NCBI GenBank assembly: GCA_030267965.1
Contig: BRYA01000225.1
Coordinates: forward strand, 1,248 to 25,037
Origin: Triparma columacea
Lineage: Eukaryota > Sar > Bolidophyceae > Parmales > Triparmaceae
DNA length: 23,790 nt
Direction: 5' to 3'
Shown: positions 1 through 8,996 of the stretch, piece by piece
Layout of the letters: each line of letters begins with the position of its first letter
Position numbering within the stretch: position 1 is the stretch's first letter
Position numbers and translations under genes: made by a program
The notes under the pieces: generated by a model
Told to the model about the DNA's origin: nothing
Seen by the model: the letters and a program-made list of their open reading frames with translations, nothing else
Database searches by the model: none

Positions 1-456
1 GTTATGAGGGTTTCAGAGAGGAGGGTTAGCGACGAGGTTGACGAGGAGACGTTGGCTAGGATGAGGGCCGCGAGACACCGCAAGATAATCTCCAACGAAG
101 AACCGGCGGCTGGCGAGGAGGCAGAGGTAGGAGGGGAAGGGGCTAAGAGGAAGTACAAGAGCAGGATCGTTAACGGGATGGAGGTTCTTAGCCGAGGCCA
201 CTTTCTGGCGAACGTGGCTGAGATGATTGTCACTGACGTACAACGACCTGACTGCGTGTACGATGAAAACTTTCAAACGGACAACGAAGGGGGTAGGGGG
301 ACATCATGCGCAGGTACGGGGAGGCACAGCAGCACACTGAGAGCGGGGGGTGGAGGGGCGACGGTCGTTAGGTTCGGGAAGTTGGAGTTTATCAACTTTC
401 TGGACAAACATCCAGGGGTACTTTTGAGCCTCCTAGGCACGGAAATCGTGGTGTAA
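1..456 (+). CDS. Cyclic-nucleotide-binding-domain protein, 3' end only
   Basis: The reading frame is open from the window edge to a TAA at 454-456, so the N-terminus is missing and the ATG at 4 is probably internal. The C-terminal part reads like the second half of a cNMP-binding beta-roll: a 'VLSRGHF' segment, a Gly-rich insert, then 'ATVVRFGKLEF', a helix 'FLDKHPGVLLSLL', and an ending 'GTEIVV'. The order fits Crp/PKA-type folds, in which a beta strand ('RSATVVA'-like) precedes the C-helix. The signature phosphate-binding cassette is not clearly visible, perhaps because it is degenerate or further upstream. Whether this belongs to a channel, a kinase regulatory subunit or a stand-alone sensor cannot be decided here. 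A run of ten G begins seven bases after the stop. Confidence 0.5.
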   Translation, partial: VMRVSERRVSDEVDEETLARMRAARHRKIISNEEPAAGEEAEVGGEGAKRKYKSRIVNGMEVLSRGHFLANVAEMIVTDVQRPDCVYDENFQTDNEGGRGTSCAGTGRHSSTLRAGGGGATVVRFGKLEFINFLDKHPGVLLSLLGTEIVV

Positions 457-739
457 CGAAAAGGGGGGGGGGAGAGGAATGGGAGGGGAAGGGCGTAACG
501 AAGAAGGAGGAGTGCGATTAATATTCATGAACGGTATTATAATAAAAGAAAGTCAAAAAGTAATCTTGGAATTCCACACGGTACAAGGTACAAAAGGATA
601 CAGGAATAAGGTCCCCAAACTCTCCAAATTAAACAACCCACAACCCCTTGCGTCCACTAAATAGCCACCTAAGAGCATCTATTGCAACTACCCAGCTCCT
701 TCTGTCCAATTCCTCCACGCTACCCTCCCCAAACTCAAT

Positions 740-2319
740 ATGGATTATAGTTGGCGAGTCACCCTCACATCCTTGCCCACAGACTCGCTCCTCCACATCT
801 TCACGTATCTCTGTCTCGAATCTGTTCTCAACTTGCTCTCAACCTGTCACAGCCTCTCCTCCCACCGCTCTATAAAGCAGACATGGGACATCCTCCTCTC
901 CCAAGTCCCCTCCACCCTCCCCACCCTCTCCTCTGATTGTCTGAGGACCCGCGTTTTTGAGATTTACGGATCGCACTACCTTGCGTTCTGCGTAGCCAAG
1001 CGCTACGGCGGCATGCTCGGACTCTGGCGCTACAAGGGTTGTTCTACTAAACCTAGAGACCTTATTCGGGGAGGTTACATACATGTTGTGTGGTCAGAGG
1101 AGTCGAGGCAAGAGGAGGAGGAGGGGAAACGGACCGAACGCGAAACGATCGTGATCGAGGGTTTGATGACGAAGCCGAACGTTAACGATAGGGCATTTCA
1201 CGGCTTGAGGTTTGAGGGGTGCACCGGGTTTGGGAGGACCAGGATATTTAAGGCCGAAGTAACCTCCGATGGTATTACCCATGAGGAGGTAAAGAATTCG
1301 GAAGGTGAGGGCAAGGAGGAGCAAAGAGACCGCATCACGCGGTTGCAGTCACACTTTTAACAACTAACCCTCCCTTCCCCCCAGGTAAAACCTTTATCTG
1401 GAGGGCCGACCACACAACCTCCCACGAAACCACCTCTTACAAGTCTACCGCCAGAGATGATCCCCCCACTTGGTCGAGCGAGATCATGCCCATAACCTCA
1501 ACCGACGCCTTCTCCCACAGCAGAACCGTCCTAAACTGCTCCACCCCACCCTTAAATACGAAGATGATGTTTGGACTCTGGTCTAACATGTTCGCAATCA
1601 CAACTCCACACAACGTTACAACATCTTCTCACTCCCAGTGGGCCCCAAAGGTATCGCACGAACGTCTCCCCCTCCCCCCCCCCCCCACGCAAAGAGAATT
1701 CACGGGAGGGATATTCTACGGTGACTACGGCCCCCACGGACCTGAGATAATATCCGTGTCGTTAGACTCGATATCATCGATGGCGGTGGAAACTACGGAT
1801 GTGGTTGATGGTTGGGTTCCTAAGTTCGAGGACGGTGACAAGAGGAGGCTATCAATTACTGCTTTGAAGGTGACGGGCGACCCGAACGTACCCGCAGGTA
1901 GGTTGACGTTCGCGTCCTCCTCCTCGTTGAAAAAAATTGGGTCGGTCCCTCCCTCCGGTGACCCCGGAAGCAACTGCAGCTGCCAGAACCCGTGCGACTG
2001 CTGGGTGCTAAGGGACGAAGGCTACGAGGTGGAAGGTTACGTGGACGGGTACGGGAAGACTGCGATGAGCAGACCGAATGTTTACAGCAATCCGAAATGG
2101 TCAGAGGCTAGGATGTACGTCCTGAGGTCGTTCTGCGGGGGGGGGGAGGAAGAGAGGACGAGGGATGGTAGGGGCGGGGTAGGAGCAACCCTAACCATAA
2201 CAGAGGGGGAAAGGGAGGAGTTCCACTGGGCGTGCTTGTTGAAGTTCACTGGAGACATGAAGACCAGCTTCGCGCTGAGGGAATTCAATATTGAAGATCC
2301 ACCCAAGTTCTGTAAGTGA
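740..2319 (+). CDS. F-box protein with FBXO31/EXECUTER-like domain
   Basis: Two exons, 740-1304 and 1385-2319, joined in phase 1 across an 80-base GTGAGG...CAG intron, encode about 499 residues. The N-terminus (residues ~5-50) is an F-box: 'SLPTDSLLHIFTYL' followed by a Leu/Ser/Trp-containing helical stretch. F-box proteins are substrate receptors of SCF ubiquitin ligases. Two later blocks match the domain of FBXO31 and plant F-box/EXECUTER proteins: 'YGGMLGLWRYKG' before the intron, and residues ~293-362 with 'GIFYGDYGPHGPEI' and 'KVTGDPNVPAGRLTF'. Between them lies a less conserved stretch with a C13 run that encodes prolines. A Cys-rich 'NCSCQNPCDC' and a Gly run from G10 follow. The ATG is the first in frame and begins the F-box. 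The stop TGA lies within a GTAAGTGAG string at 2312 that could also act as a splice donor. Substrate unknown; a chlorophyll-singlet-oxygen (EXECUTER) role is only one possibility. Confidence 0.85.
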
Positions 2320-2679
2320 GCTGCTGCAGTGGTATCGTTGATAACAAATTTCAATTTTTATAAGAATCCTAAAAAAGTTTTAGAAAGAGGATCAGGTTTT
2401 CAATTATTGAGGTCACAAAACCACTCTTTTAATCCCGCATCTTCGCACAATCCTTCAAATATCATCACCAGGCTATATTTCTATCCATACGAGGCAACTA
2501 TCTGTTGTTTTATCTCCCATACATACGTCTCTAAGTGAAATCTTTCAATCTCTCACGTCAAGCTCTCGATTGTGTTTGACAGTTTGACACTTTGTGTGTG
2601 AACAGATTGTGCGTGTGACACTGTAAGAGTCTGGTGTAGAGACTACTATTGTTGATACAACTCCTGACGCAACTCCACA
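2320..2679. other. Intergenic spacer, AT-richer, promoter side of sulfotransferase gene
   Basis: 360 bases between the F-box stop and the sulfotransferase ATG. It is AT-richer than the flanking coding DNA, has a GT/TG-rich patch around 2570-2620, and includes a 69-codon open frame without coding character. No TATA box, RNA gene or conserved element is recognisable. Confidence 0.5.
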
Positions 2680-4502
2680 ATGTCATACATAAAGACAATG
2701 ACAATGATTATATTCGTAGTATGCATGCTTTTGAGTTTATATCTCAATTCATTAATATTACAAAAACACGTCGAGACAACAACTTTCGTAGAGACGGTAT
2801 CAGCATCATCGGTATCAGCATCATCAGAATCAAAACCACGACAACCATATGGCGGTAACAATATTCCCCTCAAACAACTGAGGAGCGTACTTGCAACCAA
2901 CCTGAACGAGCCAATCTTGAGCAAAGATCCATCTGCTCCCATTACCACTGCGCCAGCTGCACCCGCTGCATCAACGGTAGCATTTCCCATGCTCCCCCCC
3001 TTCTACCCTTCCCTCCACTCCAACTACAGCCACCTTCTCCCTCTCGCCGTGATAGGTTTCCCCAAGACTGGTACTTCCACCATGCTCCGCTGGCTTCCGA
3101 TGCACCCTGAACTCAGCTTCACGGAGCGGGAGGATTGCCCGAGCATATATTTTGCAGATTGTGCGAACGACCCTAAAAAAGCCAAATCATGCAGGTCGAT
3201 CACTTTGGACAACAACGTGAACCTGTTGAGTGCTTGGGAGGAAGGAGATGAGAAGGTACGTTGATTAAAAAACGAACCTTAGCATCTTAGTCGTTCCCGT
3301 CATCGCAAACTTACCAAAATCTGCAAAACAATATCCCTCCCCCCTAAGCCCGTCCTGGATTCCCTTAAGTGTCCCTCCTCCGCCGAGGAACCTATAACCT
3401 ACAAGATCTTCAGTCAAATGTTCCCCTCAACCCCTATAATAATCGGCGTCCGTCACCCCGTACTCTGGTTCGAGTCTTTTTGGAATTTCCGTATCACTAA
3501 AGGATCAAGGTATAAGGACGAAGGGGTTGTACCTTGGCCTGATTTGTTCTTCGGTGAGGGTGAGAAGGTCGAGTTTAGAAGAAATAGAGGTGAGAACGAT
3601 AGCGAGGAATTAAGTGAAACGTCGACGGAATTCAATGCACTTTTATAGTTCTTCGGCACGCTTCGTAACTACAACGACCCAAGAGTCTCTCGCGTCGAAT
3701 GCATCCGAGATATTTGTGCAGCGCATATTTTTCTAAACGCAACTCACCCAAATTCCTCCTGGACACCCTCCACATTTCTACTCGTCCCGCCGTATTAAGC
3801 TCATCCTCGTCGAGGTCATTTCCACGCCTTCCTATCCCTCATGGGTTTCACAACCATGGACACGGTCGAGGAGAGGGATCTTCTTGGGCCTATATATTCT
3901 GGAATGTATGCAAAGATGAAAAAACACAAGAATTTGATAAAGGGCTTCAAGAATAGGGTATTTATATACGAAACCAACCAGCTATCAGACGATGATGGTG
4001 AAGCGTTTAAACATAGTTTACTAAGGTAAGATTAGACCAAACTACTCGCGTAACGTGCCTCTGCGTAAAGCGTAGATGAATTTCAATGTAACGTTATGTC
4101 CTTCTCGTCTCATCCCCCAACCTTCTTCCCTCCTTTGCCCTTCCTCGCTCCAGTTTCGTCGGCGTCGATCCTACCTTCTCCATGCCTCCAATGTACAAAG
4201 TGGTACCCGGAGTAGCCAACGCTGCGTACTTAACAAACGGACCTAAAGACGGTACAGAGTATGATATAGCTCGGAATCGTATTGATATATGTTCTTCCGA
4301 GCATGACAAAGCGAGGGAGGAGTTAATGGTTATTGCTAGGAACGCGAGTGAGTGGATAATAGGGTACCTTATGAAAGGAAAGAACAATGAAGGACAGCTT
4401 GTTACTGCGGAGGGGTTTAAGGAGAAAGTGGAGGAATGGATGATTGACCCGTGTGTGGAGAGGAGGAAGGTGTATAGTGATACGACTATCATAGGCGGTT
4501 GA
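2680..4502 (+). CDS. Type II membrane sulfotransferase
   Basis: Probable Golgi enzyme that moves sulfate from PAPS to a glycan or other acceptor. Best model: exons 2680-3255, 3349-3589, 3800-4025 and 4154-4502, about 463 residues. Residues ~8-28 form a single hydrophobic signal anchor after a short basic N-terminus, then a Ser/Ala/Pro-rich stem. The 5'-phosphosulfate loop 'PKTGTST' is at 128-134. The 3'-phosphate motif 'RHPVLWFES' is at 227-235, with Arg and Ser eight residues apart as in the family. 'RRGHFHAFL' in exon 3 is a later conserved block, and 'VGVDPTFSMPP' opens exon 4. Introns 1 (gtacgt) and 3 (gtaaga...ccag, phase 2) are well supported; intron 1 could instead end at 3282, adding 22 residues. 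Intron 2 is uncertain: it must remove the in-frame TAG at 3646, and three phase-1 donors (3554, 3560, 3590) all fit the acceptor at 3799. Substrate unknown. Confidence 0.8.
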
Positions 4503-4600
4503 AGTGCGCATGGTGTGCATGGAAGAAAAGTTATTTTCAATTGACAATCAGTGTGTGTTTTTTACTCCCCTTCTCCCCCCCTCATCCTCCCTCCCATATT

Positions 4601-5620
4601 TTACGGTCCATAAGGTAGCTGGTTCCCGGGGATGTATTCTCTCTCGACTCCCGATTCGTCCACGATGCACGTCCTAATGATGCCTCCGCTGCTCCCGTCC
4701 CTAGCCATTGCGTGTGAGATGGATTTTTTTACCATGGCTACCGTCTCAGCTTTCGTCATGTTGGGCTTGTGGAGGGCGTCGGTTAGGCCGTATATGTAGG
4801 TTGAACCGGAACCGCCGATGGCGCAGTCCATCTTGATCATGGTCCCGCCGAGGGGGATGTTGTAGACGGATCCTGGGTTGGTGGGGTGTGTGTGGATGGT
4901 TGTTTGGTGTCAGAATGGTCGTTTCGGGAATCATCTTCAAACCTCGCCGCAGTGACTCATAGCGCTTATCACCCCATGCGCGTTGCATAACAATACGAAG
5001 ACTGTGCATTTGAAAAATCTCCCCCCTCTCCCCCCCTCTCCCACACCCCCCATCTCCCCTTACCTCCATCAACCTCATCCCACCCTCCTACAATGACGCC
5101 CGCACTGAGGTTGTCCTTATTCTGGTAGCAAATCTTCCTCATCAAGTGCGCCGCAACCTTAACCGTAGCGTTCCTACCAGTCTCAACCTCCCACTGCTGA
5201 AGGTAGAAGCGTACATAGTCTGTTAGGGCTTGAGTGTCGGCGGCTGAGCCGGAGCGGCAGCAGAATATCTTTGAGGAGAGCTGGGCGATCTTGTCGGAGG
5301 TACGGTTTGCGATGTAGGTACCGGTGGATACGCGGGAGTCGGCACCGAGGACTACACCACCGGGGAAGGGGACCGCCATTATTGTGGTACCGGTTGAGAG
5401 CTCGCCGGGCTTGAGACGGGAGGACTCGGGGGATAAGAAGGAGTTGGCGAGAGCGGCCTGGGGGAGGGGGGAGGGGGATGAGGGAGGGGGATGAGGTCAG
5501 TTTGGAAAGGCGGAGGGAGAGAGGGGGGGATTCGAGTTGGAAAAAACAAAATATAGGCCAGTTGCGGGTTCATTATAGAGGAGGGAGGGTGATAATTGTC
5601 GTACATCTAACCATGACCAT
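4601..5620 (-). CDS. PSMB6: 20S proteasome beta-1 subunit (PSMB6 type)
   Basis: Catalytic subunit responsible for the caspase-like activity of the 20S proteasome core. Exons on the minus strand: a tentative start exon 5620-5612, then 5457-5064 and 4872-4601, giving about 224 residues. A short propeptide ends 'ELSTG', and the mature chain starts 'TTIMAVPF', so the catalytic Thr1 follows Gly directly. Asp17, Lys33 and Arg45 (the residue linked to acidic-P1 preference in beta-1) are all present, and 'RSGSAADTQ' and '[12 protein letters not shown]' are family blocks. The second intron (5063-4873) is GTAAGG...CAG, phase 1, and rejoins 'GGWDEVDG' to '[10 protein letters not shown]'. The frame upstream of 5458 hits a stop at 5499, so a 5' exon is required. 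The ATG at 5620 giving 'MVM' before GTTAGA is in phase but is weak evidence. Convergent with the sulfotransferase gene, 98 bases between stops. Confidence 0.93.
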
Positions 5621-6218
5621 CACACTTGTCGTATAAGTTGTTGGTTGTAGATATTTGGGCGATCCAAATTAGAAACCTCCTCACGGCTCCAATTCAATTT
5701 TCCCTCATTTACAGCGTCTACAATTAGTTTCCAACGCTTTATGAGATATCATAGAGTACTAAGTCCACACCCGCGGCAGCATATTTAAGAATAGCGCTGA
5801 TTACATACCATTATATTTCACTCAATTTGGTTGTTATAGCCTTTTCATTTAACGTCTTTAATACAATGTATAGACGTCCCTATATTGCCCCATACCATGT
5901 GAGTGTGTCATGAGATCATTTTTAGTAGCGATTTGTAGGAGAAAAGGGAAGAAAAGGGATAAATAACAACAACATGACAGGACTTGCCAGCGGGCTGTTC
6001 TCTCAACTTGAGGCTCATCTTTGACTCATTTAAACTACCTTTATAACACTATTTCATAACAATGTTTGTAGGATGTTTGTATCTAGCTATACATAGCATC
6101 AAAACTCTCAAAAGAGGTGTTTATGTCAGTCTTACTCTGCCCTCTCATCGACTCGATGATAACTTTCATGACTACTTTCTGCATTACTTTACTTTCTCAT
6201 TACATATATTCTACATTT
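5621..6218. promoter_or_regulatory. Divergent intergenic region between proteasome beta-1 and i-AAA protease genes
   Basis: About 600 bases, AT-rich relative to the genes, between two head-to-head transcription units. Both 5' ends are uncertain, so part of this is 5'UTR or contains a small first exon; for example an ATG at 6062 opens a 19-codon frame ending at a GTGTTT, but in the wrong phase for the next exon. No TATA box or repeated element stands out. It probably holds both promoters; this is inferred from gene orientation only. Confidence 0.45.
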
Positions 6219-8632
6219 ATGCCATATTTACCCTGTACTCATCCCTCCGGCCATCCCATCATACACTACAATTACATACTTCATACTTACCCTCCTCATC
6301 CTCCTCGCCCTCTTCGCCCACCTCAGAACTTCTCTGGTATTGCCCGCCCCACAATTCCCAACAGCACCTCGTCCTCTCTCCTCAGGCCCTTGCTTAGGCC
6401 TCAGCTCTCCACCAGGACCTTCCTCTCCGCCCTAACAAACTACGTAACCAACCGTAAGCTCAAGGAGCTTGAGCGTATCGCCAACACCTCCCCTAATTCC
6501 ACCGTCGCTCAGTTGAATTTCCTAACGTCCCTTAACGCCCAGTACCCCGAGGCCGTAATCCGTCGTTTCGAGAGTCCAAACACCGGTACCACCTTCTCCT
6601 ACTGTGAGCAGAGTGTTCGTGAGTATGTCAAGGCATTGGTAAAGCTCGACAGGTTCGACGCTAATAAATTAGGTCCAGTTATCGACAGGTTATCAAACGG
6701 TTCACCCTCCTCCGCCGCCGCCCTTTCCCGTCTCGCCGACGTCGGATCTAAGGGTACCGACAAGGCCGGTAAAGCCGCCATGGCATCCGCTCTCTCCGCT
6801 GCCACTGGGGGAGGAGGAGGAAGTCAGAGTTTCAACACCAACCCAACAAGTCCCGTCCACGTCGCCATGGTAGACAGTTCCGGTGGTTGGAAGAACCAGA
6901 TGTGGAAGACCGGTCGTACCCTCGCCGTAGTTTTCATCGTCGTGACCGCGTTCGGTGCTATCTTAGATGATAAAGGTCTCGGTGGTAAGCTCGGCGGTGG
7001 TGGTTCCAACGAAGTCCGCATGGCTACAGAGTCAGACAAAAGGTTCAAGGACGTCGTAGGTTGCGACGAGGCTAAGGAGGAGTTAGAGGAGATCGTCGAG
7101 TACCTTAGGGAGCCCGAGAAATTCACAAGGTTAGGAGGGAAACTACCAAAGGGACTACTGCTTACGGGACCACCGGGGACCGGGAAAACTCTGCTTGCGA
7201 AAGCCATTGCGGGGGAGGCGGGGGTGCCGTTCTTTTACGCGAGCGGGAGCTCGTTTGAGGAGGTATACGTTGGAGTTGGAGCGAGGCGTGTGAGGGACCT
7301 GTTTGAGGCGGCGAAGAAGAAGAGCCCGTGCATTATCTTTATCGATGAGATCGACGCTATCGGAGGGAGCAGGAACTTGAAGGATCAGTCGGCTATGAAG
7401 ATGACGTTGAATGAACTGCTGGTTCAGATGGACGGATTCGCAGCTAATAATGGGATCATTGTGATCGGGGCTACCAACTTCAAGAAGAGCCTTGATCAGG
7501 CGCTTATTAGACCGGGGAGGTTTGATAAGATGGTACCAGTCAATCTGCCAGACGTACAGGGACGGAAACAGGTGAGAATTGATGTGGAGAAAAAGAGCGG
7601 ACGAGGAGGACTGCACCTCTTTTCTACCCTTCTCTCGACTAACACAACTATTATGCTGTCTTAGATCCTGGAGCTTTACAGCAGCCAGACCAAGATGGAC
7701 AAGGACGTGGACATCAGCGTCCTCGCTCGCGGGACGCCTGGCATGAGCGGTGCCGAGCTATACAATCTGGTAAACCAGGCTGCCGTTAAATCAAGCATCG
7801 AGGGCCTCGACGCCATCTCACACAAGGCACTAGAATGGGCCAAGGACAAGATCCTCATGGGAGCAGAGAGGAAGTCAGCACTTATTACAGCCAAGACAGC
7901 TAAGTGCACAGCATACCATGAGGCCGGTCACGCGCTGGTTGCGATTGTGACAGATGGTGCTGACCCCGTTCATAAGGCAACCATCATGCCTCGGGGGCAG
8001 GCGTTGGGGCTCGTGGCGCAGCTACCGGAGGGGGACCAGACGAGCTGGAGCTTGAAGCAGATGAAGGCGAGGTTGGATGTCTGTATGGGGGGGAGGGTCG
8101 CGGAGGAACTCATTTTCGGAGAGGAAAACGTTACCAGTGGAGCAAGGTGAGAAGGGATGGAAGTTTAATGGGCAACGATACAAAAACAGACTGGGCATCT
8201 CTTAATACTAACTACTAACAAAACACCTTCGGTTACCGTAGCTCCGACCTCCAGCAGGCCACGAACCTTGCCCGAGCCATGGTAACAAAGTACGGTTTCT
8301 CCACTGAAATCGGCAAGGTCTTCCACGCCGGTGACGCCGGGGAGCAGCAGAGCAGCGACGACACAAGGATAAAGATCGACGCCGAGGTTAAACGCATAAC
8401 TGATGAGAGTTATGCGAGGGCTACGAAGACTTTGAAGGAGAACGCGAAGAGACACCACTTGCTGGCTAAGGCGCTGATGGAGTTCGAGACACTTACGGGG
8501 GATGAATGTAGAGCGATTGTACTTAAGGGGAAAATGCCGAAAAGGAAGAAGGAGAATATGGAGGATGGAGCGAAGGGAGATCAAAGCATCTTGATAAGGG
8601 GGGGAAGCTTAACGGGGGGAGTGAAGGGGTAA
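6219..8632 (+). CDS. YME1: Mitochondrial i-AAA protease, YME1/FtsH family
   Basis: ATP-dependent zinc metalloprotease that degrades inner-membrane proteins from the intermembrane-space side. Exons 6219-7571, 7665-8146 and 8242-8632 (introns 93 and 95 bases, both gtgaga) encode about 741 residues. Counting from this ATG: a presequence rich in Arg, Ser and Pro, lacking acid residues for ~70 positions; one membrane helix at ~234-250; Walker A 'GPPGTGKT' 317-324; pore loop 'YVG' in '[12 protein letters not shown]'; Walker B 'FIDEID' around 376; SRH 'GATNF' and 'RPGRFD'; zinc motif 'HEAGH' 536-540; third zinc ligand Asp in 'TSGASSDL' at ~614. A single transmembrane helix favours i-AAA over m-AAA. 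The start is unsure: ATGs at 6123 and 6219 are in frame, but that stretch is AT-rich and poorly coding, and good acceptor sites at 6326, 6385 and 6404 suggest a missed 5' exon. All catalytic residues are intact. Confidence 0.93.
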
Positions 8633-8996
8633 GGGGAGAATGAAGAAGTTGCTTTTGAACATATGAATCTTATTTTAAGCGACGAGATTTTATTGAGGAA
8701 TTTTTGGGAACACAGGAAGACAACCACGTTGTTTGAACCGCGATCATTCCATCTCGAAATATTGTAAAATTATGATATTTGGCGACATCTCACATTTTAC
8801 GGTTTCAACTCTCTACTAGGATCTACTAACTTCTTCTCTATAGAGGTTGTGCACGGTAGCCCAACCTCCTCTTCACCCTCCACTACCACTCCGCCCTTTC
8901 AGTCCCTCTCCATCATCCTCCATCCTCCTCCATCCTTCCTCACCTTTATCTTCACCTCCCCCCTCCCCCCTCTCTGTGTAAGCGTCTTCCTTTCTC
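8633..8996. other. Intergenic spacer before the receptor kinase gene
   Basis: 364 bases from the protease stop to the receptor kinase ATG. The first part is AT-rich; the last ~150 bases are strongly pyrimidine-rich (CT tracts), typical of a 5' untranslated leader. The open frame 8849-9103 that starts here is a CT-tract by-product. An in-frame TAA at 8979 closes the frame just upstream of the ATG at 8997. Confidence 0.5.

Noticed and set aside
2311..2320. GTAAGTGAG at the F-box gene stop as a splice donor
   Set aside because: It matches a donor consensus, but no downstream exon of convincing coding quality was found in the AT-rich spacer, and the stop falls at a natural end.
3646..3648. In-frame TAG in the sulfotransferase read as a pseudogene stop
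   Set aside because: An intron with good acceptor at 3799 removes it, and downstream exons keep conserved motifs and phase, so a live gene is more likely.
4094..4540. 148-codon minus-strand open frame
   Set aside because: Antisense to the last sulfotransferase exon and its intron; contains no recognisable motif.
6062..6397. 111-codon open frame before the i-AAA protease
   Set aside because: AT-rich, no protein-like character, and its splice phase does not fit the next exon; probably leader or intron.
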